From Chloroflexota bacterium (GTDB lineage: Bacteria; Chloroflexota; Dehalococcoidia; Lucifugimonadales; Lucifugimonadaceae), in the NCBI GenBank assembly GCA_002712125.1, contig PASL01000020.1, forward strand, positions 2,584 to 12,763: 10,180 nucleotides of DNA, written 5' to 3'. Numbering within the stretch: position 1 is the stretch's first letter; each line of letters starts with the position of its first letter. A model generated the notes under the pieces. The model was not told the origin of the DNA and did no database searches. It saw only the letters and a program-made list of their open reading frames with translations. Below are positions 1 through 7,632 of this stretch, in pieces. A program made the translations under genes and the position numbers.

Positions 1-1172
1 ATAAAATCTTTTGCAATTGATGAGCCTGATAAAAATTTCGCCCTTTGACCATCTATGAATACAGGTGCCTTAGGATCTTCTCCTGACCCAGGAAGTGAAA
101 TTCCAATATTTGCTGCTTTAGACTCCCCAGGTCCATTAACAACACATCCCATAACCGCAACTTCTAAAGTGTTTGAGTTAGGATATCTAGACTTCCATTC
201 TGGTAAACGAATATCAATATGAGATTGGATTTCTTGAGCTAACTCTCTAAAAAATGTTGATGTAGTTCTACCGCATCCAGGGCATGAAGTAACTGCTGGC
301 CTGAACCTTCTAATTCCTAGTGATTGAAGAATATCTTGACATAAACGAACTTCCTTTGCCCTATCACCGCCAATCTCTGGTGTTAATGAAGATCTTATAG
401 TATCACCTATGCCTGACTCTAATAAAATACTTAGAGCTGCGGTTGTGGAAACTACTCCTTTTTGTCCCATACCTGCCTCAGTTAGACCTAAGTGTAAGGG
501 AAATGGGGACTTTTCTGAAAGTTCTCTGTATACAGCAACCATCTGATTCAATCTAGAAACTTTACATGAAATAATAATATTATTTTCATTCAGCCCCATA
601 TCAATTGCAGCTTCAGCGCTAGAAAGAGCACTTTCTACTAATGCTTGATTTTCTACTAGTTCAGCACCCAGAGGATTTTTCAACCTAGAGTTTTCATCCA
701 TTTTTAAAGCTAAAACTTCTGGATCTAAGCTTCCTGCATTAACCCCGATTCTTACGGGTTTATTGTATTCTTTTGCAATATTTATAAATTGTGAAAAGTT
801 TTCGTCTCTTCTATTTCCTCTTCCTACGTTTCCGGGATTTATCCTGAACTTAGATAAACTTTGAGCTAAATCTCTATAATGAGTTAATAATCTATGGCCA
901 ATAAAATGAAAATCTCCTACTATTGGCACATCTATTCCTACATCTTTTAACCTTAATATAATTTCTTTTACAGATTTAGCTGAACTATCATTATTTACTG
1001 TTACACGCACTATTTCACTACCAGCCTCAGCAAGCAACTTTATCTGTTTAACTGTTAATTCAATATTCGCTGTATCTGTATCAGTCATAGATTGAACAAC
1101 TACAGGATTATTTCCACCAATCTTAACATTTCCTACATTTACTTGATTTGTTATTTTTCTTTTCTTAATCAA
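1..1172 (-). CDS. ispG: IspG (GcpE), 4-hydroxy-3-methylbut-2-enyl diphosphate synthase, 3' end cut by window edge
   Basis: IspG is an iron-sulfur enzyme that reductively opens 2-C-methyl-erythritol 2,4-cyclodiphosphate to HMBPP, the penultimate step of the MEP isoprenoid pathway. About 390 codons are visible and the frame is still open at base 1, so only a short C-terminus is missing. The N-terminal TIM barrel opens with a VNVGNVKIGG segment followed by VVVQSMTDTDT. The C-terminal cluster domain has Cys297 and Cys300 (SCPGCGRT), Cys343 (MGCVVNGPGES) and Glu350, the three-Cys plus one-Glu ligand set of the family's [4Fe-4S] cluster. No ATG lies near the start. I chose the TTG at 1172-1170, preceded by a weak GGGA; an in-frame TTG 12 bases upstream (and another just before it) is possible. 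An in-frame stop (the stop of the preceding small gene) bounds the frame at 1191. It is the last visible gene of the operon, 18 bases after that small gene. Identification is very safe; the exact start is not. Confidence 0.96.
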   Translation of the reverse strand, partial: MIKKRKITNQVNVGNVKIGGNNPVVVQSMTDTDTANIELTVKQIKLLAEAGSEIVRVTVNNDSSAKSVKEIILRLKDVGIDVPIVGDFHFIGHRLLTHYRDLAQSLSKFRINPGNVGRGNRRDENFSQFINIAKEYNKPVRIGVNAGSLDPEVLALKMDENSRLKNPLGAELVENQALVESALSSAEAAIDMGLNENNIIISCKVSRLNQMVAVYRELSEKSPFPLHLGLTEAGMGQKGVVSTTAALSILLESGIGDTIRSSLTPEIGGDRAKEVRLCQDILQSLGIRRFRPAVTSCPGCGRTTSTFFRELAQEIQSHIDIRLPEWKSRYPNSNTLEVAVMGCVVNGPGESKAANIGISLPGSGEDPKAPVFIDGQRAKFLSGSSIAKDF

Positions 1173-1190
1173 ATTTATTCCCAACAAAAA

Positions 1191-1454
1191 TTAGATCATT
1201 AAATATATAAAACTGATGAGTACATATATACCAATTAATACTATCAAAAAATTCTTAATTATTAGGTTTATTTTTTTATAATTATAAAAAATTATAGGAA
1301 TCCAAACTAATATTAGAATTGATTGATAAAAAAGAAACTTGTCAACAATATTAGTATTTATAAGGAAAAACTTAACTAAAAAAGTAATTATAACCAATAA
1401 AGAAAAAAGCACTGCAGTGATAATCTGATTCCGATAATCCTTAGAAATTCTCAC
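1191..1454 (-). CDS. Small three-helix membrane protein of unknown function
   Basis: This 87-residue protein is not recognised. It is almost entirely hydrophobic, with three likely membrane helices at about residues 10-31, 39-57 and 66-87. The loops are short and basic (near residues 4-8 and 59-67), and no catalytic motif, cysteine or histidine is visible. The start is GTG at 1454-1452; it shares one base with the TAG stop of rseP (TAGTG). An AGGA lies about 8 bases upstream, inside the end of rseP, so translational coupling is likely. It ends 18 bases before the chosen ispG start. Its place between two envelope/isoprenoid genes suggests co-expression but gives no function. The overlap, ribosome site and length make a real gene likely, although AT-rich sequence can produce hydrophobic frames by chance. 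Confidence 0.7.
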   Translation of the reverse strand: MRISKDYRNQIITAVLFSLLVIITFLVKFFLINTNIVDKFLFYQSILILVWIPIIFYNYKKINLIIKNFLIVLIGIYVLISFIYLMI

Positions 1455-3088
1455 TAAAAAATCCTATCTCCACTTACTATTCTTGTAATATCTTGAATAG
1501 ATATGACTGCAATTAAAGATAGTAATAATATAAAACCTAACAAATGAACCAACCCTTCCCTCTCTGGTGATATTTTTTTCCCTCCCCTAATTATCTCGAT
1601 AATTACAAATAAAATTCTACCTCCATCAAGAGCCGGTATGGGTAATAAGTTTATAATTCCAAGAGATAAACTCAATGTAGCAGCTAAGGAGCAGTACCAT
1701 ATTACTTTGTCGTAAAAAGAATTTTCTGAGACAGCTATTTCCCCCGTTAACTGACCTATTCCTATTGGTCCTACAGTTTGAGGGCCCTCAAACTGAGGGA
1801 TGCTGCTATCTTGGAAGTTTGAAAAAACTGCATTCTTAGTCAAAATCAATGTATCAAAAATTTGATTTTTAGCATTTAAAAATGCCTTGAGAATATTCTC
1901 TCCAGAATTTTTCTTGATAGTATTTGTATTTCGAATTTGAACTCCAGTGGCTCCTTCTTGAATGAGCATGCTAGAACCTAAACTATTGTTAATAGCTCTA
2001 GCAGTACTAACAAGAATTTGATTTGATGGATTAGTTATAGTATTAACAATATTTATTTGATCATTTAGACTTATTGAATCAATATATTTCTGTGCATTTA
2101 AAAGCCCTATTTCGCTGTTGGGATCATTAATTTTAGAAACAACTTTTAGAGTATTATTTATTCCTGCATTAGAATCATAAACTCTAGCATCATTAACTGA
2201 AATTTCTTTATTTTGATCATAAACAGTCTCAACAACTAGTTTCTTTGGGGGATTCCATCTTGGTATCAATTTGATTTTTTTGACATCACCAGAGTATTGA
2301 TACATATTCTCCGAGGGCCGTGCAAATAGATTTGGAATACCTTTTTCAATCTCCCAAGTTGACTCAGAACCAAGTTTAACCATCACAGATTGCTGGAGAT
2401 TTTGTATAGAATTTATATCTCTATTATCTATTTTTATAATTTTATCTCCCGGTCTCAAACCGGCTAAAAATGCTGGTGAATCAGGGAAAACTGAAACAAT
2501 AGATACGTCTGATACTTCTTTTTCCGAAGGAATCATAAATATTGTTGTCAAAAGAATAAAAGGGATTATAAGATTTATAATCGCACCTGCTGACATAACA
2601 ATAATTCTCTGAAGTTTTGTCTTACTTGCAAGAGACCCAGTTGCAGAAGAATTTTCTTCTCCAACCATTCTTACAAAACCACCAAGGGGCAAGAGATTAA
2701 AAGACCACATCATATCTGCAACAACAAAACTAGTAGATGAAATTGATTTTATTTTACCAATTATTACTTTTTCACCTGATGAGGCTGAAGAATCATCTTT
2801 TTTTTCATAATTTTTTATTCTTTGTAAGAATATTTTAGCATCAGAATCATTATATGCTACAGAAACAATAGAACCTATATTGAAGTCAAAATTCGAATTT
2901 TCTTCTTTATAAATTACGGTGTTACCAGTCCAATATGAAAACAACCTTGGAGGAAAGCCAAAGCCAAATTCTAATGTCTTCACTCCAAATTTTCTGGCCG
3001 TAATAAGATGACCTAGCTCGTGTAATATTACAAGAGGCCCAAGTACTAAAATAAAAGTTATAATTCCAAAAATAAAAGTTTCTGACAT
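1454..3088 (-). CDS. rseP: RseP-type site-2 intramembrane zinc metalloprotease with PDZ domain and large insertions
   Basis: This is a membrane-embedded zinc protease of the RseP/MmpA (site-2 protease) family, which cleaves transmembrane substrates such as anti-sigma factors or leftover signal peptides. The zinc motif HELGH is at residues 23-27 in the first membrane helix. FGFGFPPRLF (41-50) and NLLPLGGFVRMVGEE (131-145) follow, then a second helix near 161-186, one PDZ domain at about 195-250, and a late helix carrying NLLPIPALDGGRI with the third zinc ligand Asp488. A last helix spans about 513-531. At 544 residues it is about 100 longer than E. coli RseP. The excess lies in about 65 extra residues at roughly 57-128 and in three 31-residue repeats at 285-377. 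The start is ATG with a weak ribosome site, 17 bases after dxr. Enzyme family is certain; substrate is not visible. Confidence 0.95.
   Translation of the reverse strand: MSETFIFGIITFILVLGPLVILHELGHLITARKFGVKTLEFGFGFPPRLFSYWTGNTVIYKEENSNFDFNIGSIVSVAYNDSDAKIFLQRIKNYEKKDDSSASSGEKVIIGKIKSISSTSFVVADMMWSFNLLPLGGFVRMVGEENSSATGSLASKTKLQRIIVMSAGAIINLIIPFILLTTIFMIPSEKEVSDVSIVSVFPDSPAFLAGLRPGDKIIKIDNRDINSIQNLQQSVMVKLGSESTWEIEKGIPNLFARPSENMYQYSGDVKKIKLIPRWNPPKKLVVETVYDQNKEISVNDARVYDSNAGINNTLKVVSKINDPNSEIGLLNAQKYIDSISLNDQINIVNTITNPSNQILVSTARAINNSLGSSMLIQEGATGVQIRNTNTIKKNSGENILKAFLNAKNQIFDTLILTKNAVFSNFQDSSIPQFEGPQTVGPIGIGQLTGEIAVSENSFYDKVIWYCSLAATLSLSLGIINLLPIPALDGGRILFVIIEIIRGGKKISPEREGLVHLLGFILLLSLIAVISIQDITRIVSGDRIF
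1958..2236 (-). repeat. Three tandem 31-residue repeats inside RseP
   Basis: Residues 285-315, 316-346 and 347-377 of RseP align without gaps at a period of exactly 31. Position 2 is Val, position 12 is Ile and position 17 is Ala in all three. Positions 1, 5, 14 and 30 are hydrophobic in all three or nearly so. D/N-Q/P-N/S occupies positions 7-9, and Y/I is at 20. Pairwise identity is only about 7-9 of 31, so the copies are old at the DNA level. The array follows IPRWNPP and precedes GATGVQI, two segments that I recall lying close together in related proteins. It would face outside the cytoplasm, next to the PDZ domain. Confidence 0.6.
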
Positions 3089-3105
3089 AATTATATTCTA
3101 CATGA

Positions 3106-4233
3106 CTAATTTTTATATTTACTAATTATTTTGCTATATGTTTCCCTAGCCAAACCAATCAAATCGTGAAAATTAGGATTAGCCATCTTTTTATGTTCTT
3201 TTAGAGCCTCATAAATAATTATATATATATCTGTATATTTAATTTTACCTTCCAAAAAAAGCTGAACAGCAGCTTCATCTGCTCCACATAGAATAGATAA
3301 ATATGAACCTCCTTTTTTGGCATAATGTAAAGCAGTATCAAAACATGGATATTTACCTGGATGTAATTTTTCAAAAGTCAAATTACCGAGATCTGCACCA
3401 TCTATATCGCCTAAATTAGAATTTTTTATTCTTTCTGGGTAAAAAAGTGCATATTGTATAGGATTGCCCATATTAGTATCACCTAATTGAGCCTTAATAA
3501 CCCCATCATCAAACTGAACCATTGAGTGGACAATACTTTGTTTATGAATTGAAACATCAATATTCTTATAATCCATATCAAATAATATTTTGGATTCAAT
3601 AACTTCAAAAGCTTTATTCATTAAAGTTGCTGAATCTATAGTAATTTTATTTCCCATTTTCCATGTAGGATGATTTAATGCTTGTTGAGGCGTTACGCTA
3701 GATAAATCTAACCATCCTGAGTCTCTAAATGCTCCTCCAGATGCAGTAATTATAATTTTTTTGGGGGATGATACTTCACCATTTATACATTGCCATATTG
3801 CAGATGGTTCACTATCTATTGGCAATATTTTACTACCAGATTTTTTAGATTCATTTATAATAATTTCTCCAGCAATTACAATGGCCTCCTTACTAGCTAA
3901 AAGGATATCTTTACCATGCTGAACAGAAGTAAAAATAGATGATGCAGATTCTATTCCTGATATACCTGCGACTATTAGATCAATTTCCTTATTAGAACAA
4001 ATTTCATCTATAGTTGCTATATTTACTGAAAGGCTATCAGTGTTAATTTTTGACTTTGTAGACACATACTTTGGTTTAAATAGTTCAATTTGTTCTATAA
4101 TCTCAGGATTACTATTGTTAGCTAGAGCCAAAACATTAAATTTCTCTGGAAAAAACTTAATTATTTCCAAGGCCTGAGTTCCAATTGACCCAGTTGAACC
4201 AAGTATAGCTATATTTATTAAATCTTTAGCCAT
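3106..4233 (-). CDS. dxr: DXP reductoisomerase (Dxr/IspC)
   Basis: Dxr converts 1-deoxy-D-xylulose 5-phosphate to 2-C-methyl-erythritol 4-phosphate with NADPH and a divalent metal, the first committed step of the MEP pathway. With the chosen start the protein has 375 residues, normal for the family. It shows the NADPH motif GSTGSIG at 12-18 and LLASKEA near 111-117. The metal-binding DSE lies at 140-142 and ASGGAFRD at about 164-171. HPTWKMGNKITIDSATLMNK follows, ending at Lys207, with the further metal ligand Glu210. The frame extends four codons upstream to a TTG at 4245. I prefer the ATG at 4233-4231 because GGA lies 7 bases before it and the codons after it fit the family N-terminus. The gene overlaps the end of cdsA by 16 bases, so coupling is likely. 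Together with ispG and uppS it gives the operon an isoprenoid theme. Confidence 0.95.
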   Translation of the reverse strand: MAKDLINIAILGSTGSIGTQALEIIKFFPEKFNVLALANNSNPEIIEQIELFKPKYVSTKSKINTDSLSVNIATIDEICSNKEIDLIVAGISGIESASSIFTSVQHGKDILLASKEAIVIAGEIIINESKKSGSKILPIDSEPSAIWQCINGEVSSPKKIIITASGGAFRDSGWLDLSSVTPQQALNHPTWKMGNKITIDSATLMNKAFEVIESKILFDMDYKNIDVSIHKQSIVHSMVQFDDGVIKAQLGDTNMGNPIQYALFYPERIKNSNLGDIDGADLGNLTFEKLHPGKYPCFDTALHYAKKGGSYLSILCGADEAAVQLFLEGKIKYTDIYIIIYEALKEHKKMANPNFHDLIGLARETYSKIISKYKN

Positions 4234-5054
4234 ATTACTATCCAATAGAAAACTATAATATTTGAAAGTATACTATCAGTTCTATCAAGTATCCCACCAT
4301 GACCAGGAATAATTGAGCCACTATCCTTAATTTTTGCCTGTCGTTTTATGTATGATTCATATAGATCTCCCAATAAAGATGAAAAACCAATAGTAATTAT
4401 GAGTATAAAAAAAATAAGAAACGATGAGGATATACCTAGTATCATTTGGAGTAAAAAAAGTATGGGAAATAATGATATGAACCCACCTATATATCCCTGC
4501 AAGGATTTATTAGGACTTATCCGAGGAAATATCTTAGTTTTTCCAAATCTTTTTCCAATAAGCAATGAAAAAATATCAAAAGTAAAAGTTAATCCAATAA
4601 TCATAATTGTTAGGCTTTCCCCATTGGATTCATGATTATATAATAATGGGAAATGGGCTATACATAGGCCTATAAATGTTGTATATATCCAAAATTTCCA
4701 GAAACCAATGTTTTGAAATATCTCTTTTTTATATGAAAATATAGTCACATAAACTAGTGTAGATAAAGATACAAAAACAATATAAATAGAAAATAACACT
4801 CCAGAATATTCACTAATTTCATTAATAATAAATATCGAAAATATTGAAGGTAAACAAATTGAAATTAATATATTTAAGAATATAATCTTTTCTGTGATTG
4901 TACGTGTTTTTTTTGCAGGAAGCATTTTGTAAATTTCATAACTAGCAATAAGACTAATTATTGAACACAAAATTAACAAACCAATAATATTCCAAATAAT
5001 TAAAATAAAAATTATTGGTATTCCAATTATTGATGTTATTATTCTATTTTTCAA
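4218..5054 (-). CDS. cdsA: CDP-diacylglycerol synthase (phosphatidate cytidylyltransferase)
   Basis: CdsA is an integral membrane enzyme that joins CTP and phosphatidate to form CDP-diacylglycerol, the precursor of bacterial phospholipids. The 278-residue protein has about eight or nine hydrophobic segments (roughly 4-21, 22-39, 57-78, 83-106, 119-138, 149-167, 187-206, 209-229, 262-277). The full family signature is near the C-terminus at 235-260: SYIKRQAKIKDSG, then PGHGGILDRTD, with the metal-binding acidic residues in place. ISPNKSLQGYIGG (179-191) is also typical. The start is TTG, supported by AAGGGA about 5-7 bases upstream. It lies 26 bases after uppS and its last 16 bases overlap dxr. 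Identification is secure. Confidence 0.95.
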   Translation of the reverse strand: MKNRIITSIIGIPIIFILIIWNIIGLLILCSIISLIASYEIYKMLPAKKTRTITEKIIFLNILISICLPSIFSIFIINEISEYSGVLFSIYIVFVSLSTLVYVTIFSYKKEIFQNIGFWKFWIYTTFIGLCIAHFPLLYNHESNGESLTIMIIGLTFTFDIFSLLIGKRFGKTKIFPRISPNKSLQGYIGGFISLFPILFLLQMILGISSSFLIFFILIITIGFSSLLGDLYESYIKRQAKIKDSGSIIPGHGGILDRTDSILSNIIVFYWIVIWLKI

Positions 5055-5080
5055 AATAATCCCTTAAAAATAAAAAGTTT

Positions 5081-5800
5081 TTATCTTTTGCCAAACCTTC
5101 TTTGTCTAGTTGAATACTCAGTAAAAGATAACTTAATTTCTTCTTCAGAAAAATCAGGCCAAAAAATAGGTGTGAAATATAATTCTGAGTAAGCAATTTT
5201 CCACAATAAAAAATTACTTATCCTGTACTCACCGCCGGTTCTTATAAGAAAATCAACATCGGGCAAATTTGATGAATACAAACATTGATTAAATATATCT
5301 TGATCTATGTCCTCTTGAGTATTTTTACCAATTATCATATTAGTAGCATTGATTATTTCGTCTCTTCCACCATAATCAAATGCTATGGACAAAGTTATAC
5401 CAGTATTATTCTTAGTTATATCAATTGCTTTTTTTATTTTTTTTACTAATGAAGTTTTCATCCTGTCAGTTCTACCAAGATGTTGAATCTTAACATTATT
5501 ATTATTTAATTCTCTGGTTTCATCATTAATTACTGACACTGCCAACTCAATCAAAGAATCAACTTCATTTTTAGGCCTATTCCAATTTTCGGTTGAAAAA
5601 GCATAGAGAGTAATATACTTGACTCCCATATTTTTCATTATAATTATTACCTGCCTAATATTTTTATAACCAGCAACATGACCATCGGAGACATCTAAAT
5701 TCTTTGATTCAGCCCATCTACCATTACCATCCATGATTATAGCTACGTGATTAGGGATGATTAATGAATCCGATATTTTACCATCCTTTGAATCTTTCAT
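5081..5800 (-). CDS. uppS: Undecaprenyl (cis-prenyl) diphosphate synthase
   Basis: UppS adds isopentenyl diphosphate units in cis to farnesyl diphosphate, giving the C55 carrier lipid for peptidoglycan and other envelope polymers. The 239-residue protein has the catalytic MDGNGRW at 23-29 (Asp24), YAFSTENWNRP at 66-76, FDYGGRDEI at 141-149 and the C-terminal signature DFLIRTGGEYRISNFLLW at 183-200, with Arg187 and Arg193. AYSELYFTPIFWPDF follows. One oddity lies between Trp29 and Gly40-His41. Many family members have a phosphate-binding Arg (Arg39 in E. coli) there, and this protein has Val37 with no Arg nearby. The ATG is one base after the frr stop (TAAAATG) and has no strong ribosome site, so coupling to frr is likely. 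The C55 length is inferred from the context of a single-copy cell-wall gene. Confidence 0.94.
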   Translation of the reverse strand: MKDSKDGKISDSLIIPNHVAIIMDGNGRWAESKNLDVSDGHVAGYKNIRQVIIIMKNMGVKYITLYAFSTENWNRPKNEVDSLIELAVSVINDETRELNNNNVKIQHLGRTDRMKTSLVKKIKKAIDITKNNTGITLSIAFDYGGRDEIINATNMIIGKNTQEDIDQDIFNQCLYSSNLPDVDFLIRTGGEYRISNFLLWKIAYSELYFTPIFWPDFSEEEIKLSFTEYSTRQRRFGKR

Positions 5801-5801
5801 T

Positions 5802-6359
5802 TTAGACTTGCATAACTTCTGATTCTTTATTTTTTACTTCTTCATCAATTTTTTTTACATAAGAATCTGTGATTTCTTGAAGTCGTTTTTGAGATCGCTG
5901 ACAATCATCTTGAGATGCAGAACCATCTTTTTCAACTTTTCTAATAAAATCCTGAGAATCTCTTCTTGATGACCTAATGGAAAGTTTGCACTCCTCACCT
6001 CTGTTTTTGATTACCTTAACTAGGTCTCTTCGTCTTTCCTCGGTTAATGGAGGAAGATTAAGCCTTATTAAATCACCGTCTACATTAGGAGATAAATTTA
6101 AGTCAGAATTTTGTATAGCCTTGCTTATAGAATCTACAGCATTTTTATCCCAAGCTTGTATAACGATTAATCTTGCATCACCAACATTTATTTGAGCTAG
6201 CTGATTTAAAGGCATTTCTGAACCAAAGTAATCAACTTGAAGATTTTCTACTAACCCTGTTGAAGCCCTACCAGTTCTCATACCATTTAAATCCTTAATA
6301 AATACATCAAAAGAAAGTTTCATTTTCACATCTATTTCAGCTAAATTTTCATCGAGCAT
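5802..6359 (-). CDS. frr: Ribosome recycling factor
   Basis: With EF-G, this cytoplasmic factor splits the ribosome after termination so that the subunits can be reused. The length of 185 residues is standard. The long three-helix bundle is recognisable from GMRTGRAST at 26-34 and from the C-terminal half with NRGEE and SIRSSRRDSQDFIRK (about 119-141). Between them is the small domain, ending in IRLNLPPLTEERRRDL (98-113). The ATG is preceded by AAGGA about 8 bases upstream, and the gene lies 13 bases after pyrH. pyrH-frr adjacency is one of the most widely conserved bacterial gene pairs. Nothing is unusual apart from a slightly charged C-terminal end. Confidence 0.96.
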   Translation of the reverse strand: MLDENLAEIDVKMKLSFDVFIKDLNGMRTGRASTGLVENLQVDYFGSEMPLNQLAQINVGDARLIVIQAWDKNAVDSISKAIQNSDLNLSPNVDGDLIRLNLPPLTEERRRDLVKVIKNRGEECKLSIRSSRRDSQDFIRKVEKDGSASQDDCQRSQKRLQEITDSYVKKIDEEVKNKESEVMQV

Positions 6360-6372
6360 AATTTTTTCCTTA

Positions 6373-7095
6373 TTACTTTACAACTATTCTTGTTCCAATT
6401 TCGTTACCAGAAATTACTGATTTCAAATTTCCCTCACTGAATATATTAAATACCTCTATAGGTAAAGAATTATCCATACAAAGCGAAAGAGCAGTACTAT
6501 CTAATGCCTTTAGTCTTTTAGAGATAGCTTCATGATGGGTTAATTGAGTGAATTTTTTTGCATCTGGATTAATCAAAGGGTCTGAATCATACACCCCATC
6601 TATGCCATTTTTTGCCATAATTAACGCATCAGACCCAATCTCCAATGCTCTCAATGCTGCAGCTGTATCAGTTGTCATGTAAGGATTTCCAGTTCCACCA
6701 GCAAATATAACTACTCTACCTTTTTCCATATGCCTTATAGCCCTTCTTCTTATATAGGGTTCAGCTACAGATGGAATAGATAGCGCTGACTGAGTCCTAA
6801 CAATCATACCTTCAGATTCAAGCGCATCTTGTAGAGCAAGGGCATTCATTATGGTAGCAAGCATTCCTGCAAAATCAGCTGTAGACCTATCCATTCCTGT
6901 TTGCTCATAATCTGCACCTCTCCATATATTACCTCCACCAACAACAATACCAACCTGAACACCTAATGAAGTTATTGATTGAACTTCTGATGCTATGAAC
7001 TTTAGGGTTTTAGCATCCATCCCAAATTCCTTGGGTCCCTTAAAAGACTCACCAGACATCTTCAAAATTATCTTTGAATATTCAGGTTTTGTCAT
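6373..7095 (-). CDS. pyrH: UMP kinase (bacterial hexameric type)
   Basis: PyrH phosphorylates UMP to UDP with ATP, feeding pyrimidine nucleotides and UDP-sugars. It belongs to the amino-acid-kinase fold, unrelated to eukaryotic UMP kinases. The 240-residue length is normal. Motifs seen are ILKMSGESF at 10-18 (Lys12), [10 protein letters not shown] at 51-60, [13 protein letters not shown] at 69-81, [13 protein letters not shown] at 133-145 and [13 protein letters not shown] at 161-173. The ATG has a clear AGGAG about 5 bases upstream and follows the tsf stop by 12 bases. In other bacteria the enzyme is allosterically controlled by GTP and UTP; nothing here shows that directly. Confidence 0.96.
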   Translation of the reverse strand: MTKPEYSKIILKMSGESFKGPKEFGMDAKTLKFIASEVQSITSLGVQVGIVVGGGNIWRGADYEQTGMDRSTADFAGMLATIMNALALQDALESEGMIVRTQSALSIPSVAEPYIRRRAIRHMEKGRVVIFAGGTGNPYMTTDTAAALRALEIGSDALIMAKNGIDGVYDSDPLINPDAKKFTQLTHHEAISKRLKALDSTALSLCMDNSLPIEVFNIFSEGNLKSVISGNEIGTRIVVK

Positions 7096-7107
7096 TTTTA
7101 CTCCTAC

Positions 7108-7617
7108 TTATTCACTTCCCAATTCAAACCTTGAAAAACGACTGATTTTTATATTTTCTCCAAGTTTGCCAATACTTTCTTTTAGGAGATCAGAAATTGT
7201 CATACTTGAATCTCTAATATATTCCTGCTCTAAAAGTATCATATTTGAATCCACTTTTTGATCTGAATTTTCAGCAGTTTCCAAATCTAAAAATCTTGGA
7301 TCCATAGCAGCAACTTGCATAGCAATATTTTTCCCTAAACTTTCAAAATCTTCAGTTCGAGCCACAAAATCAGTCTCACAATTTAACTCAACCATTGCAC
7401 CAACTCTTCCGCCTGTGTGTATGTATGAAACTATCAAACCTTCAGAAGTTGAGCGATCGGCTTTTTTGGCAGCTGAAGCCAAACCTTTTTCATTAAGAAT
7501 AGATATTGCTGACTCTTTATTTCCGTCAGCCTCTTCCAATGCTTTCTTACAATCCATAAAACCTGCACCAGTAATATCTCTTAATTCCTTAACTTCTGTT
7601 GCTGTAATTTTTGACAA
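7108..7617 (-). CDS. tsf: Elongation factor Ts, short form
   Basis: EF-Ts is the guanine-nucleotide exchange factor for EF-Tu. The N-terminal UBA-like domain is clear (EVKELRDITGAGFMDCKKAL at 8-27), followed by the core with the EF-Tu-contacting TDFVAR at 81-86. At 169 residues it is far shorter than the roughly 280 of E. coli. It has one core subdomain and no visible coiled-coil module, as in Thermus and Dehalococcoides-like bacteria. I chose the TTG at 7617-7615 because GGGAGG sits 7 bases upstream, and the homologous sequence begins there. A TTG five codons earlier would place that ribosome site inside the gene. It follows rpsB by 15 bases, the usual rpsB-tsf pair. Confidence 0.94.
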   Translation of the reverse strand: MSKITATEVKELRDITGAGFMDCKKALEEADGNKESAISILNEKGLASAAKKADRSTSEGLIVSYIHTGGRVGAMVELNCETDFVARTEDFESLGKNIAMQVAAMDPRFLDLETAENSDQKVDSNMILLEQEYIRDSSMTISDLLKESIGKLGENIKISRFSRFELGSE

Positions 7618-7624
7618 CTTTACG

Positions 7625-7630
7625 CCTCCC
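7625..7630 (-). promoter_or_regulatory. Strong ribosome binding site GGGAGG that fixes the tsf start
   Basis: On the minus strand GGGAGG is followed by seven bases (CGTAAAG) and then TTG. This is the best Shine-Dalgarno match in the operon. Its position decides for the TTG at 7617 over the in-frame TTG at 7632. Confidence 0.8.
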
Positions 7631-7632
7631 AA

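Noticed and set aside
3221..3230. Five AT dinucleotides in a row
   Set aside because: A short microsatellite-like run inside dxr that encodes ordinary Tyr/Ile codons; expected in AT-rich DNA.
4234..4245. Four extra N-terminal codons of dxr from a TTG at 4245
   Set aside because: The ATG at 4233 has a better-placed GGA, and the family N-terminus begins there.
4348..4635. Plus-strand open frame inside cdsA
   Set aside because: Antisense shadow of a well-conserved gene; no motif and no supporting start signal. Similar short frames inside frr, pyrH/tsf and rpsB were rejected for the same reason.
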